DNA of 64,000 nucleotides, from the NCBI RefSeq assembly GCF_017368475.1, contig NZ_JAFNJE010000005.1, positions 124,001 to 188,000 on the forward strand, written 5' to 3'. The translations under genes were made by a program, and so were the position numbers. Shown piece by piece: positions 9,124-19,009 of the stretch (within the stretch, counting starts at the first letter, position 1; each line of letters starts with the position of its first letter). Under the pieces are notes generated by a model. That model had not been told where the DNA came from. It saw nothing but the letters and a program-made list of their open reading frames with translations, and searched no databases. The stretch comes from Alteromonas sp. 5E99-2. Lineage in GTDB: Bacteria; Pseudomonadota; Gammaproteobacteria; Enterobacterales; Alteromonadaceae.

Positions 9124-10584
9124 ATGTCAGTGTCGTTAACCTGTTTTAAAGCTTATGACATTCGAGGCGAGTTATTATCGCAATTAGACGAAAGCATCGC
9201 TTATAGAATTGGTCGCAGTTTTGCTGAAGAATTAAACGCTAAATCCGTAGTAGTCGGTGGTGATATTCGTCTGACCTCAGAACCTCTTAAATTAGCTTTG
9301 TCAGCCGGTCTCATTGATGGTGGTGCAAGAGTTATTGATTTAGGCATGGTGGGTACCGAACTTATCTATTTTGGCACTAAATTTCTCGAAGCTGATGGCG
9401 GCATTGTGGTTACAGCAAGTCACAACCCAATTAACTACAACGGTATGAAGTTAGTTAAAAAAGGGTCTGTGCCTATTAGTGGAGATACAGGGTTAGGAGA
9501 TATTCAGTCCTCAGCAGAGGGCTTTGATGACAGTGTTGTAAAAGACAGGTTGACTTACTATTCTCAAGGGCAGCTTAAATCACCGCAAGAATTTGTTGCA
9601 GGTGCTTGTTCAATAGATGTAACTACCTTAGCTGCCAGTAAACAGTATACTCAACAAGACATAATGTCAGATTATGTATCCCATGTGTTGGGATATATAG
9701 ATACATCAGCATTAAAACCATTAAAACTTGTGGTTAATGCTGGTAACGGAGCGGCTGGACCTACTTTAGATGCCATAGAGCAAGGCTTTAAAGACAAAGG
9801 CGTAGCAATAGAGTTTATTAAAGTGCATCATCAGCCAGATGGCAGCTTCCCAAATGGTATACCGAACCCGTTATTACCGGAAAACCGCGCAGACACTGCT
9901 GAGGCGGTCAAAGAATCAGGCGCAGACTTCGGTATTGCATGGGATGGTGATTACGATAGATGCTTCTTATTTGATGCCCAAGGTAACTTTATTGAAGGTT
10001 ATTATATTGTTGGCTTACTCGCTCAGGCTTTTCTTAATAAGGCATCTGATAACCGTATTATTTATGACCCAAGAGTGTATTGGAACACGGAAGATATTAT
10101 TGCCCAATGTGAAGGAACGCCAATTAAAAGCAAAACAGGCCATGCGTTTATAAAGGAAAGAATGCGCAAAGAAGATGCAATTTACGGTGGAGAGATGAGT
10201 GCTCACCATTATTTCAGAGATTTTGCTTATTGTGATTCAGGTATGATCCCATGGCTATTAGTCGCCGAGCTTTTATCTCAATCTTCTTTAAATCTCGCTG
10301 AAATGGTTGAATCTCGCATTGAAAAGTTTCCATCATCAGGAGAAATCAACAGCAAACTCAAAGATGCCGATGCGGCATTAAAACGGGTACTCGACCGCTA
10401 TGAAAACAGTGCAGTTGAACGTGATGAAACCGATGGTATTGGCTTGTCTTTTGACAATTGGCGTTTCAATTTAAGAAAATCGAATACTGAACCGGTAATT
10501 CGTTTAAATGTAGAAAGCCGAAGTGACATTGCATTAATGGAAGAAAAAACAAAAGAGTTGTTGGCGGTTATTCGAGACGAATAA
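9124..10584 (+). CDS. manB: Phosphomannomutase/phosphoglucomutase-family enzyme
   Basis: A 486-residue alpha-D-phosphohexomutase converting mannose-6-phosphate to mannose-1-phosphate, the substrate of the preceding ManC. Landmarks in order: AYDIRGE near the start, the phosphoserine loop TASHNP (around residues 98-103), the metal loop DGDYDRC (around residues 277-283), the sugar-binding GEMSAHH segment and the phosphate-binding RKSNTEP motif near the C terminus. It is about 30 residues longer than E. coli CpsG; the extra length seems to lie between the serine loop and domain 2 (about residues 136-180). Only three bases separate it from manC. Confidence 0.93.
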   Translation: MSVSLTCFKAYDIRGELLSQLDESIAYRIGRSFAEELNAKSVVVGGDIRLTSEPLKLALSAGLIDGGARVIDLGMVGTELIYFGTKFLEADGGIVVTASHNPINYNGMKLVKKGSVPISGDTGLGDIQSSAEGFDDSVVKDRLTYYSQGQLKSPQEFVAGACSIDVTTLAASKQYTQQDIMSDYVSHVLGYIDTSALKPLKLVVNAGNGAAGPTLDAIEQGFKDKGVAIEFIKVHHQPDGSFPNGIPNPLLPENRADTAEAVKESGADFGIAWDGDYDRCFLFDAQGNFIEGYYIVGLLAQAFLNKASDNRIIYDPRVYWNTEDIIAQCEGTPIKSKTGHAFIKERMRKEDAIYGGEMSAHHYFRDFAYCDSGMIPWLLVAELLSQSSLNLAEMVESRIEKFPSSGEINSKLKDADAALKRVLDRYENSAVERDETDGIGLSFDNWRFNLRKSNTEPVIRLNVESRSDIALMEEKTKELLAVIRDE

Positions 10585-10594
10585 CGCCCTATTT

Positions 10595-11020
10595 TTAGTG
10601 GGTGATTGCAATGATCACCCACCCATGAGTAACCACTACCACGCTCGTTATTACCATTCTAAATTTTGCGTACCAAATAACAGATTCTTTTGGTAGCGAC
10701 AGCACTTTTTGTTCGTAAACAATCAAGAGTAGAAAACCCAAAGAAAGTACTTTTAATGCAAAGTGATAGGGTAGCAAGGTGATAGCTAATAAACCGATAA
10801 TACTCGGTAGCATCGCTACGTAAATTTGGTGTTTTACTGGGTTCCCACAAAGTGCATCATACCAATGGACACCACCTAAAAATGACAATATCAACCCGCT
10901 GTAAAGGGTAAATATATCAACGGCTTTATACCATTCTATTACATTCAATGTCGCCATTAATGGGAGCATAACAAAGGGGATTAATCCAGCTATTCCTAGC
11001 TTCCAAGCAGTACTTTTCAT
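10595..11020 (-). CDS. DUF3429 family membrane protein
   Basis: A 141-residue integral membrane protein with about five helices, matching the DUF3429 family (AGLIPF motif in the first helix, FLGGVHWYDAL in the second or third). Function is unknown. I place the start at ATG 11020 rather than an in-frame codon at 11047, because GGAGAAG lies 4 bases upstream of 11020 and the longer form would extend into the gltA terminator. It lies downstream of gltA on the same strand but behind a terminator, so it may be transcribed by read-through or from its own promoter. Confidence 0.75.
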   Translation of the reverse strand: MKSTAWKLGIAGLIPFVMLPLMATLNVIEWYKAVDIFTLYSGLILSFLGGVHWYDALCGNPVKHQIYVAMLPSIIGLLAITLLPYHFALKVLSLGFLLLIVYEQKVLSLPKESVIWYAKFRMVITSVVVVTHGWVIIAITH

Positions 11021-11030
11021 ATTCTTCTCC

Positions 11031-11057
11031 AAAAAAAATAGCGCCATAAGGCGCCAT
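11031..11057 (-). terminator. Rho-independent terminator of gltA
   Basis: Read on the minus strand, an 8-bp stem (11057-11050 with 11045-11038, including one G-U pair) closes a TTAT loop and is followed directly by eight T residues. It begins 30 bases after the gltA stop codon. Confidence 0.8.
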
Positions 11058-11086
11058 TTTAGAGTAAAAATGCTATTGCATTAGTC

Positions 11087-12367
11087 TTATTTTTTAATTG
11101 GTGTGTACTTACGCGTATCATGGCCAGTATATAGCTGACGAGGACGACCAATTTTTTGTCCTGGCTGGCTTAACATTTCATGCCAGTGAGATATCCAACC
11201 TACAGTACGAGACAAGGCGAATATACAAGTGAACATATTGGTAGGAATACCAATTGCTTTTAGTACGATACCTGAGTAGAAATCAACGTTAGGGAATAGT
11301 TTCTTCTCTGCAAAGTAGCTATCTTCTAGCGCAATACGCTCAAGCTCCATTGCAACGTCAAGTAATGGATCGTCAATCTTAAGTTCACTAAGTACTTCAT
11401 GACAACTTTCACGCATAACCGTTGCACGAGGATCGTGGTTTTTGTATACACGGTGACCAAAGCCCATTAGGCGGAATGGGTCGTTTTTGTCTTTCGCTTT
11501 TGCAATAAACTCAGGAATTCTGTCTACAGAGCCGATTTCTTCAAGCATAGTTAAACATGCTTCGTTAGCGCCACCGTGAGCAGGACCCCAAAGTGAAGCA
11601 ACACCTGCAGCAATACATGCATAAGGGTTAGCACCAGAAGAGCCCGCTAAGCGCACTGTTGATGTAGATGCATTTTGTTCGTGGTCAGCGTGAAGTGTGA
11701 AAATACGGTCCATAGCACGAGACACTGCAGGGCTAATTTTGTATTCTTCAGCAGGTACTGAGAACATCATGTTTAGGAAGTTTTCAGCGTAAGACAAATC
11801 GTTACGAGGGTGAACGAAAGGTTGTCCAATATTGTACTTGTAACACATAGCAACAAGTGTCGGCATTTTCGCTATTAATCTATGAGCGCTGCGAAGGCGT
11901 TGTTCTTCGTTAGAAACGTCAAGATCGCTATGATAGAAAGACGACAGTGCACCAACAGTACCACAAAGCATTGCCATTGGGTGGGCATCGTTGCGGAAGC
12001 CGTGGAAGAACATATTAATTTGTTCGTGAACCATAGTGTGATTAGTAATGGTTTTTTTGAACGCTTGATATTCTTCTTCGTTTGGAGCTTCACCGTGAAG
12101 CAACATATGGCAAACTTCTAAATAATCAGCATCACGAGCCAATTCTTCAATTGGGAAGCCACGGTGTAGTAGTACACCTTTCGCCCCATCAATAAAGGTA
12201 ATAGAAGATTCACATGAGCCGGTGGCCATGAAACCTGGATCGAATGTGAAGTAACCATTTGCACCTAAGCTTCGTACATCAATAACATCTAAACCAGCAG
12301 TACCGCTTAGTATGGGTAGTTCAACTTCTTTATCACCAGCTTTTAAAATGGCTTTTTGATCTGCCAT
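11087..12367 (-). CDS. gltA: Citrate synthase (type II)
   Basis: A 426-residue citrate synthase condensing oxaloacetate and acetyl-CoA at the entry of the TCA cycle. Family landmarks are the [15 protein letters not shown] segment, the [12 protein letters not shown] active-site histidine motif and [14 protein letters not shown] with the second catalytic histidine. Length matches the E. coli hexameric, NADH-sensitive type (427 residues). It is divergent from sdhCDAB across a 404-bp regulatory gap, the same arrangement as in E. coli. GGAGAG lies upstream of the start. Confidence 0.98.
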   Translation of the reverse strand: MADQKAILKAGDKEVELPILSGTAGLDVIDVRSLGANGYFTFDPGFMATGSCESSITFIDGAKGVLLHRGFPIEELARDADYLEVCHMLLHGEAPNEEEYQAFKKTITNHTMVHEQINMFFHGFRNDAHPMAMLCGTVGALSSFYHSDLDVSNEEQRLRSAHRLIAKMPTLVAMCYKYNIGQPFVHPRNDLSYAENFLNMMFSVPAEEYKISPAVSRAMDRIFTLHADHEQNASTSTVRLAGSSGANPYACIAAGVASLWGPAHGGANEACLTMLEEIGSVDRIPEFIAKAKDKNDPFRLMGFGHRVYKNHDPRATVMRESCHEVLSELKIDDPLLDVAMELERIALEDSYFAEKKLFPNVDFYSGIVLKAIGIPTNMFTCIFALSRTVGWISHWHEMLSQPGQKIGRPRQLYTGHDTRKYTPIKK

Positions 12368-12771
12368 AAAGGCTCTCCTCAGGAACGTTCAATTTAGGTT
12401 CGAAAATTTCTCTTACGACATCTTCGACAAGAAAAGTGCCGTATTTGTACTTTATTCTATAGCGTAAAGTCAATTTTAATACGTATTTAACTAATAAATA
12501 TTAGTTATAAGCATTCATTTTAATCTATTTTGCGAATGTGATACGTATATTTGTATATTCTGGTTTTTTAAACTTTAATTAGCTAGATTCAGCCACAAAA
12601 AATTGTATTTGGATGTGTCGGTGGATATACTCCACCGCGATACGGAACAGGCTGTTTGGTTCCGATATATCAATAAAACTGTGCTTTACAAAAAATTTAC
12701 AATATAAGCGCAGGGCTATTATTTATTAACAAGTTGGTTTAGCTGATAACTTCTGCTTAACCGAAAACTCA
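12368..12771. other. gltA-sdhC divergent intergenic region
   Basis: These 404 bases hold no convincing ORF. The gltA half is AT-rich and should contain the gltA promoter(s). The sdhC-proximal half contains two adjacent hairpins (listed separately) and then an AT-rich leader to the sdhC start. Its position implies control by respiratory and carbon regulators, but I could not identify an exact CRP- or ArcA-type site. Confidence 0.7.
12619..12664 (+). promoter_or_regulatory. Tandem hairpins in the sdhC leader
   Basis: Two hairpins lie side by side: a perfect 7-bp stem CGGTGGA/TCCACCG with a 5-base loop (12619-12637), then a 6-bp stem CGGAAC/GTTCCG with a 10-base loop (12643-12664) that can gain three more pairs around a single bulged A. 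Neither is followed by a T-tract, so they are not ordinary terminators. They end about 108 bases before the sdhC start and would be in its untranslated leader if transcription starts upstream. A cis-regulatory RNA is possible; so is a protein operator. Confidence 0.45.
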
Positions 12772-13170
12772 ATGAATAAAAACAGGCATCATAGTGTGAA
12801 AAAGCAAAGACCCGTTAATTTAGATCTTAACACGATTACATTTCCCCCTACTGCGATTTCGTCCATTTTACATCGTGCAACAGGCGTAGCTATGTTTATA
12901 GCGCTTGTATTTGCGTTGTGGGCATGGTCTGTATCACTGTCTTCTCCTGAAGGTTTTGATCGCGTTGTCGTTATCATGAACGGCATTGTAGGTTACATCA
13001 TTACCGTTGGTACTGTGTCATTAATTACTTACCACATGTTGGCAGGGTTTAGACATATGTTCATGGATATGGGGCATTGGGAAGAATTAGAGTCAGGTAA
13101 TTTAAGTGCTAAAATTACTATTGGCTTATGGCTAGTGCTAACAGTCGTGGAGGCGATAGTAATATGGTAA
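12772..13170 (+). CDS. sdhC: Succinate dehydrogenase cytochrome b556 subunit
   Basis: A 132-residue membrane anchor of complex II with three helices. It contains the VKKQRPVNLDL signature near the N terminus, the HRATG quinone-site segment and the haem-ligand region YHMLAGFRHMFMD. It helps bind haem b and ubiquinone. I keep ATG 12772, which matches the E. coli N-terminal length roughly, but no clear ribosome site precedes it; a GTG at 12796, beginning at VKKQRP, is a reasonable alternative. It overlaps sdhD by 7 bases. Confidence 0.93.
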   Translation: MNKNRHHSVKKQRPVNLDLNTITFPPTAISSILHRATGVAMFIALVFALWAWSVSLSSPEGFDRVVVIMNGIVGYIITVGTVSLITYHMLAGFRHMFMDMGHWEELESGNLSAKITIGLWLVLTVVEAIVIW

Positions 13171-13511
13171 CTAATCAAGCAAACATCAAACGCAACGGTA
13201 TTCAAGACTACGTCTCTATCCGAGCTACAGCAGCAATTATTGCAGCCTTTACTTTGTATCTCGCCTTCTTCTTTATTACTACTGACGACATCACTTATGA
13301 AATTTGGAAAGGGTTATTTTCCACTATAGGTATGAAGGTATTCACTCTTGCTGCTTTAGTTGCGGTGATGATTCACACGCGTATCGGACTATGGCAAGTG
13401 TTGACTGATTACATTAAAGCGCCAGGTTTGCGCGCAGTGCTTCAGTATGTTTTGAATTTAATCGGTTTTGTCTACGTAGCTGTAGGTCTATTTGTATTGT
13501 GGGGAGTGTAG
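13164..13511 (+). CDS. sdhD: Succinate dehydrogenase membrane anchor subunit
   Basis: A 115-residue, three-helix anchor, the same length as E. coli SdhD, which together with SdhC holds SdhAB to the inner membrane and forms the quinone site. The [13 protein letters not shown] segment matches the family, with histidine and tyrosine in the expected quinone/haem region. ATG 13164 is preferred over the in-frame ATG at 13128, because GGAGG lies upstream and the shorter protein matches the family. It overlaps the end of sdhC by 7 bases and ends 1 base before sdhA. Confidence 0.93.
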   Translation: MVTNQANIKRNGIQDYVSIRATAAIIAAFTLYLAFFFITTDDITYEIWKGLFSTIGMKVFTLAALVAVMIHTRIGLWQVLTDYIKAPGLRAVLQYVLNLIGFVYVAVGLFVLWGV

Positions 13512-13512
13512 T

Positions 13513-15282
13513 ATGAGTTTACCAGTACATGAATTTGATGCCGTCGTTATAGGCGCCGGCGGTGCAGGTATGCGTGCAGCTCTGCAAATTTCTCAAAGCG
13601 GCAAGTCTTGTGCACTATTGTCTAAAGTGTTTCCAACCCGTTCTCATACAGTATCAGCCCAAGGTGGTATTACTGTAGCCCTAGGTAACTCCCATGAAGA
13701 TAATTGGGAATGGCATATGTATGACACTGTTAAAGGGTCAGATTACATTGGCGACCAAGACGCTATTGAATATATGTGCAAAACCGGTCCGGAAGCCATT
13801 ATTGAAATGGAAAACATGGGATTACCTTTTTCTCGTTTTGAAAACGGAAAGGTATACCAACGTCCATTTGGTGGTCAGTCTCAAAACTTCGGTGGAGAGC
13901 AGGGGGCAAGAACGGCAGCAGCAGCAGACAGAACAGGTCATGCGTTGTTACATTTGCTGTATCAGCAAAATGTTAAGAATAAGACTAAAGTTTTCAGTGA
14001 GTGGTATGCACTTGATTTAGTTAAAAACCAAGACGGTGACGTTGTAGGTTGTACAGCTATTGATATCGAAAGCGGTGAAGTTGTTTACTTCAAATCAAAA
14101 GCGGTTGTACTAGCAACAGGTGGTGCAGGGCGTATTTATGCCTCTACTACTAATGCTCACATTAACACGGGTGATGGTGTTGGTATGGCATTGCGTGCAG
14201 GTGTTCCAGTGCAAGATATGGAAATGTGGCAGTTCCACCCGACGGGTATAGCGGGTGCCGGAACCTTGGTAACTGAAGGTTGTCGTGGTGAAGGTGGTTA
14301 CCTTCTAAATAAAGACGGCGAACGATTTATGGAGCGTTACGCGCCAAATGCTAAAGATTTGGCGGGTCGTGATGTTGTTGCCCGTTCAATGATGACTGAA
14401 ATTCGTGAAGGTCGTGGTTGTGAAGGCCCTTGGGGAACTCACATAAAACTTAAGCTAGACCACTTAGGTAAAGACGTACTTGAGTCGCGTTTACCTGGTA
14501 TCTTGGAGCTGTCTCGTACTTTTGCACACGTTGATCCTGTAAAAGAGCCTATTCCGGTAATTCCTACCTGTCACTATATGATGGGCGGAATTCCTACCAA
14601 TGTTGACGGCCAATGTTTATCGGTAGATGCCGATGGAAAAGAAGCACCAATTAAAGGTTTGTTTGCGTGTGGTGAAATAGCTTGCGTATCTGTACATGGC
14701 GCAAACCGCTTAGGTGGTAACTCACTACTTGATTTGGTTGTATTTGGAAGAGCCACTGGTTTACACCTTGGTAAATCTATTGATGGCATCACCTCTCGTG
14801 ATGCATCAACTGATGATATCGATGCAGCTATGGTTCGTTTCAATCGCTGGGAAAACTCAGAAGTGGGTAAAGGCGAAGATCCAATTCAAATTAAGAAAGA
14901 CTTACAAGAGTGTATGCAATTGAACTTCTCAGTATTCAGAGAAGGTGAGTCAATGGCACAAGGTCTTAAAGAGCTTGGTGTTATTCGCGAACGTCTTCAA
15001 TCTGCACGCCTTGACGATAAGAGCAGTGACTTCAATACTCAGCGTATCGAGTGTCTTGAACTTGATAACTTGATGGAAACCGCATTTAGTACAGCGGTAG
15101 CGGCAAACTTTAGAACAGAAAGCCGTGGTGCACACAGCCGTTTCGATTGCCCAGATCGCGATGATGAAAATTGGTTGTGTCACTCTATTTACCGTCCGCA
15201 AACTGAAGAGATGCAGAAGCGGGACGTGAATATGGAACCTAAGTTACGCGAAGCCTTTCCACCTAAAGCTAGAACTTATTAA
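13513..15282 (+). CDS. sdhA: Succinate dehydrogenase flavoprotein subunit
   Basis: A 589-residue catalytic subunit oxidising succinate to fumarate. The FAD Rossmann motif VIGAGGAGM (residues 12-20), the histidine that carries covalent FAD (His45 in [13 protein letters not shown]), the HPTGI active-site motif and the [10 protein letters not shown] segment are all present. ATG 13513 is preceded by GGGGAG at 13501; an upstream TTG at 13492 would lie within sdhD. Length is essentially that of E. coli SdhA (588). The gene sits in the standard sdhCDAB order. Confidence 0.98.
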   Translation: MSLPVHEFDAVVIGAGGAGMRAALQISQSGKSCALLSKVFPTRSHTVSAQGGITVALGNSHEDNWEWHMYDTVKGSDYIGDQDAIEYMCKTGPEAIIEMENMGLPFSRFENGKVYQRPFGGQSQNFGGEQGARTAAAADRTGHALLHLLYQQNVKNKTKVFSEWYALDLVKNQDGDVVGCTAIDIESGEVVYFKSKAVVLATGGAGRIYASTTNAHINTGDGVGMALRAGVPVQDMEMWQFHPTGIAGAGTLVTEGCRGEGGYLLNKDGERFMERYAPNAKDLAGRDVVARSMMTEIREGRGCEGPWGTHIKLKLDHLGKDVLESRLPGILELSRTFAHVDPVKEPIPVIPTCHYMMGGIPTNVDGQCLSVDADGKEAPIKGLFACGEIACVSVHGANRLGGNSLLDLVVFGRATGLHLGKSIDGITSRDASTDDIDAAMVRFNRWENSEVGKGEDPIQIKKDLQECMQLNFSVFREGESMAQGLKELGVIRERLQSARLDDKSSDFNTQRIECLELDNLMETAFSTAVAANFRTESRGAHSRFDCPDRDDENWLCHSIYRPQTEEMQKRDVNMEPKLREAFPPKARTY

Positions 15283-15294
15283 GGAGTAGCGACA

Positions 15295-16005
15295 ATGCAA
15301 TTGAAATTTTCTATTTATCGTTACAATCCAGATGTTGATAATGCACCTCGTATGCAAGACTATCAGTTAGAGGTTGAAGAAGGCCAAGACATGATGGTTC
15401 TAGATGCGCTTTTAGCGTTGAAAGAGCAAGACCCAACATTGTCGTTCCGTCGCTCATGCCGTGAAGGGGTATGTGGTTCTGACGGCATGAACATGAATGG
15501 TAAAAATGGTCTAGCCTGTATAACACCTCTATCTGCTTTAGGTAAAGGCACTAAGGTGATTAGACCGCTACCAGGTTTACCAGTCGTACGTGATTTATGT
15601 GTTGATATGACACAGTTTTATACGCAATATGAAAAGATTAAGCCGTTCTTAATCAATGATGGTAAAAAGCCCCCTGCGAGGGAGCACATACAACTACCAG
15701 AAGAAAGAGAAAAGCTAGATGGTTTATACGAATGTATTTTGTGTGCATGTTGTTCAACATCATGCCCGTCATTCTGGTGGAATCCTGATAAATTTATTGG
15801 ACCAGCAGGTCTTCTTCATGCCTATCGCTTCTTAATAGATAGTAGAGATACGGCAACAGAAGAGCGCCTTAATGACTTAGATGATGCATTTAGTGTGTTC
15901 CGTTGTCATAGTATTATGAATTGTGTGGCGGTTTGCCCGAAAGGGTTGAATCCGACTAAAGCAATTGGTCATATTAAGTCAATGTTACTACAAAGAGCCG
16001 TTTAA
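15295..16005 (+). CDS. sdhB: Succinate dehydrogenase iron-sulfur subunit
   Basis: A 236-residue electron-transfer subunit passing electrons from SdhA flavin to quinone. The cysteine sets for the [2Fe-2S] cluster (CREGVCGSDGMNMNG...C), the [4Fe-4S] cluster (CILCACCSTSCP) and the [3Fe-4S] cluster (CHSIMNCVAVCPKGL) are complete. AAGGAG lies just upstream of the ATG, 12 bases after sdhA. A strong terminator follows, so sdhCDAB can end here. Confidence 0.98.
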   Translation: MQLKFSIYRYNPDVDNAPRMQDYQLEVEEGQDMMVLDALLALKEQDPTLSFRRSCREGVCGSDGMNMNGKNGLACITPLSALGKGTKVIRPLPGLPVVRDLCVDMTQFYTQYEKIKPFLINDGKKPPAREHIQLPEEREKLDGLYECILCACCSTSCPSFWWNPDKFIGPAGLLHAYRFLIDSRDTATEERLNDLDDAFSVFRCHSIMNCVAVCPKGLNPTKAIGHIKSMLLQRAV

Positions 16006-16046
16006 CATAAAAGTAGCGATTGTTTTACTTTTATTTAACAAGATAA

Positions 16047-16077
16047 ATGGCTGTCCCACAAAGACAGCTATTTTTTT
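16047..16077 (+). terminator. Rho-independent terminator between sdhB and sucA
   Basis: A 9-bp stem (ATGGCTGTC 16047-16055 with GACAGCTAT 16063-16071, one G-U pair) with a 7-base loop runs into seven T residues. It separates sdhCDAB from sucAB, although read-through to sucA is common in related operons. Confidence 0.8.
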
Positions 16078-16180
16078 GTCAAAAATGAGTAAAAACATGA
16101 TAAATAAGGTTGGGTTACAGGGCCATACAAGGGTAAAATAAAAGTATTATCCTAACGTGTGAGCAGGACAAGGCAAAATA

Positions 16181-19000
16181 ATGCAAGATAGCGTGATGAA
16201 AGCGTGGTGGGAATCGTCGCATATGGCAGGGGCTAACGCTCCGTATGTCGAAGAGATGTATGAAGCCTATTTAGACGATCCTTTAAGTGTTTCTGACGAA
16301 TGGCGTCAGGAGTTTGATCAACTTCCAACTGTCGATGGAGTAGCAATTGATACTAACCATAGTCAGATTCGCGCCGAATTTAAAAAGCTCGCTGCTCTTG
16401 GGCCTTTAGCCAGAGCAAGTAAAAATACCTCTCCTAGTTCGAATACGTCAGACGAAAAGCAGGTTAAAGTTTTACAACTTATCAACGCATTTCGTTTTCG
16501 CGGTCATCAGCATGCTAATTTGGATCCACTCGGACTGTGGCAACAAGAAAGAGTGCGTGACTTAGAACTTTCACATCATTCGTTAAGCGAATCAGATTTT
16601 GATAAAAGCTACAACGTAGGTTCTTACGCTGTTGGCGAAGAGTCTATGGCGCTAGGTGCCTTGTTTAAATCGCTGAATAGAACTTATTGTGGTTCTATTG
16701 GTGCAGAATACATGCATATCACCGACACCGAACAAAAGCGTTGGTTACAGCACAAAATCGAATCTGTAGAATCTAAGCCTCAAATCGATAAGAATGCGAA
16801 AATCGCTATTTTGAAAGGTTTGATTGCCGCTGATGGTATGGAAAAGTACTTAGGTGCTAAGTTTCCGGGCGCAAAACGCTTCTCTCTTGAAGGCGGCGAC
16901 GCGCTTATTCCTATGCTTAAAGGGCTTATTCACGAAGCTGGCGCAGCAGGTGCTAAAGAAGTTGTTGTGGGTATGGCTCACCGCGGACGTCTAAACGTAT
17001 TAGTTAACGTCTTAGGTAAAAACCCATCGGTTTTATTTGATGAGTTCTCTGGTAAACACGACGAATCATTAGGCGCTGGTGATGTTAAATATCACGCTGG
17101 TTTCTCGTCTGATTTCGCAACATCAGGAGGCAATGTTCATTTAGCACTTGCCTTTAACCCATCTCACTTGGAAATTGTTAATCCAGTGGTAATGGGGTCA
17201 GTAAGAGCGAGATTAGGTCGTAGAGATTACGATACCCATAATGTATTACCTATTACCATTCACGGCGATTCTGCTATAGCAGGTCAAGGTGTTGTACAAG
17301 AGACATTTAACATGTCTCAAACCCGTGGTTTCGCTGTTGGCGGAACGGTTAGAATAGTGATTAATAACCAAGTCGGTTTCACTACGTCTAAAACGGAAGA
17401 TACTCGCTCTACTCAGTACTGTACTGATATTGCGAAAATGGTTCAGGCGCCGATATTACACGTTAATTCTGACGACCCTGAAGCGGTTATGTTTGTGACC
17501 AAACTTGCATTGGAATACCGCAATAAATTCAAACGGGATATCGTGATTGATTTAGTGTGCTATCGTCGACACGGTCACAACGAAGCTGATGAGCCAAATG
17601 CTACTCAACCATTAATGTATCAAAAAATTAAAAAGCATCCTGTGCCTCGTATTTTATATGCGGATCAACTTCAATCTGAAGGTGTAGTCAATGCATCAGA
17701 TGTTGAACGTCTTATGGACGAATACCGCGCTGGTTTAGATCACGGTGCTTGTGTTGTTGAAGAATGGCGACCAATGACAGAGCACTCTGTAGATTGGACT
17801 CCTTACCTTGGACATGATTGGGACGTTGCATATGATGCAAGTTTAAGCGTAGAGAAATTAAAATCTCTAGGTGAACAGCTTATTTCACATCCTGAATCAG
17901 TAAAATTACAGTCTCGAGTTAACAAGCTTTATCAAGATCGTAAAGCCATGATCAATGGTGAAAAATTGCTTGATTGGGGTATGGCTGAAAACTTGGCGTA
18001 CGCAAGTATTGTGGATAGCGGTAGCGATATTCGCCTTACCGGACAAGATTCAGGTCGTGGTACTTTCTTCCATCGTCACGCGGTTATGCATAACCAAGCC
18101 GATGGTGGAACTTATATTCCTTTACAGCATATTTCTGAAGGTCAGGGCGATATTGAAATTATTGACTCGGTTCTATCAGAAGAAGCGGTTATGGCATTCG
18201 AATATGGTTTTGCGACTGCTGAGCCAAGTTGCCTAACAATTTGGGAAGCGCAATTTGGTGATTTTGCCAACGGTGCCCAAGTTGTATTTGACCAATTCTT
18301 AAGCTCTGGTGAAGCAAAGTGGGGCCGTTTATGTGGTCTAGCGGTATTACTTCCTCATGGTTATGAAGGTCAAGGACCAGAACACAGTTCTGCGCGTTTA
18401 GAACGTTTCTTACAGTTGTGTGCAGACCACAACTGGCAGGTGTGTGTACCTAGTACTCCTGCGCAAGTGTATAACATGCTTCGTCGCCAGATTGTTCGTC
18501 CAATGCGTAAGCCTCTTATTGTTATGTCGCCTAAGTCGCTATTGAGACACCCATTAGCAGTTTCTTCTCTTGAAGAATTGTCTGCTGGTGTGTTCCATAA
18601 CGTGATTGGTGAGATAGACGAGCTGAATCCAAAAGATGTTAAACGCGTTGTTATGTGCTCAGGTAAGGTATATTACGACTTACTTGAACAAAGACGTAAA
18701 AATGAACAAAACGATGTTGCTCTTGTTCGTCTTGAGCAGCTTTATCCATTCCCACAAGAAGAACTTGCAAAAGTCATTGCTCAATATGCGCATGTTACTG
18801 ATTGGGTTTGGTGTCAGGAAGAACCTCAGAACCAAGGTGCTTGGTATTCTAGCCAACATCATTTCTGGCAGGCTATCCCTGATGGTGCCGTATTAACCTA
18901 TGCAGGTAGAGAAGCTTCGGCGTCTCCTGCAGTAGGCTATGTATCCGTTCACAATCAACAACAAAAAGCGTTGGTTGAAGACGCCCTCACGATTAAATAA
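16181..19000 (+). CDS. sucA: 2-oxoglutarate dehydrogenase E1 component
   Basis: A 939-residue thiamine diphosphate-dependent decarboxylase, the E1 subunit of the 2-oxoglutarate dehydrogenase complex. The N-terminal segment (ATG then QDSVMKAWWESS) matches the E. coli start. Active-site landmarks include VVGMAHRGRLNVL, GDSAIAGQGVVQET, NNQVGFTTS and GQDSGRGTFFHRHAV. An AAGG site precedes ATG 16181. sucB follows after 9 bases. The 175-bp gap upstream contains the sdhB terminator and room for a sucA promoter. Confidence 0.98.
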   Translation: MQDSVMKAWWESSHMAGANAPYVEEMYEAYLDDPLSVSDEWRQEFDQLPTVDGVAIDTNHSQIRAEFKKLAALGPLARASKNTSPSSNTSDEKQVKVLQLINAFRFRGHQHANLDPLGLWQQERVRDLELSHHSLSESDFDKSYNVGSYAVGEESMALGALFKSLNRTYCGSIGAEYMHITDTEQKRWLQHKIESVESKPQIDKNAKIAILKGLIAADGMEKYLGAKFPGAKRFSLEGGDALIPMLKGLIHEAGAAGAKEVVVGMAHRGRLNVLVNVLGKNPSVLFDEFSGKHDESLGAGDVKYHAGFSSDFATSGGNVHLALAFNPSHLEIVNPVVMGSVRARLGRRDYDTHNVLPITIHGDSAIAGQGVVQETFNMSQTRGFAVGGTVRIVINNQVGFTTSKTEDTRSTQYCTDIAKMVQAPILHVNSDDPEAVMFVTKLALEYRNKFKRDIVIDLVCYRRHGHNEADEPNATQPLMYQKIKKHPVPRILYADQLQSEGVVNASDVERLMDEYRAGLDHGACVVEEWRPMTEHSVDWTPYLGHDWDVAYDASLSVEKLKSLGEQLISHPESVKLQSRVNKLYQDRKAMINGEKLLDWGMAENLAYASIVDSGSDIRLTGQDSGRGTFFHRHAVMHNQADGGTYIPLQHISEGQGDIEIIDSVLSEEAVMAFEYGFATAEPSCLTIWEAQFGDFANGAQVVFDQFLSSGEAKWGRLCGLAVLLPHGYEGQGPEHSSARLERFLQLCADHNWQVCVPSTPAQVYNMLRRQIVRPMRKPLIVMSPKSLLRHPLAVSSLEELSAGVFHNVIGEIDELNPKDVKRVVMCSGKVYYDLLEQRRKNEQNDVALVRLEQLYPFPQEELAKVIAQYAHVTDWVWCQEEPQNQGAWYSSQHHFWQAIPDGAVLTYAGREASASPAVGYVSVHNQQQKALVEDALTIK

Positions 19001-19009
19001 GGAACAAAA

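Noticed and set aside
10599..10623. 9-bp hairpin GTGGGTGAT/ATCACCCAC downstream of manB
   Set aside because: It lies within the coding end of the DUF3429 gene and has no T-tract on either strand, so I do not call it a terminator.
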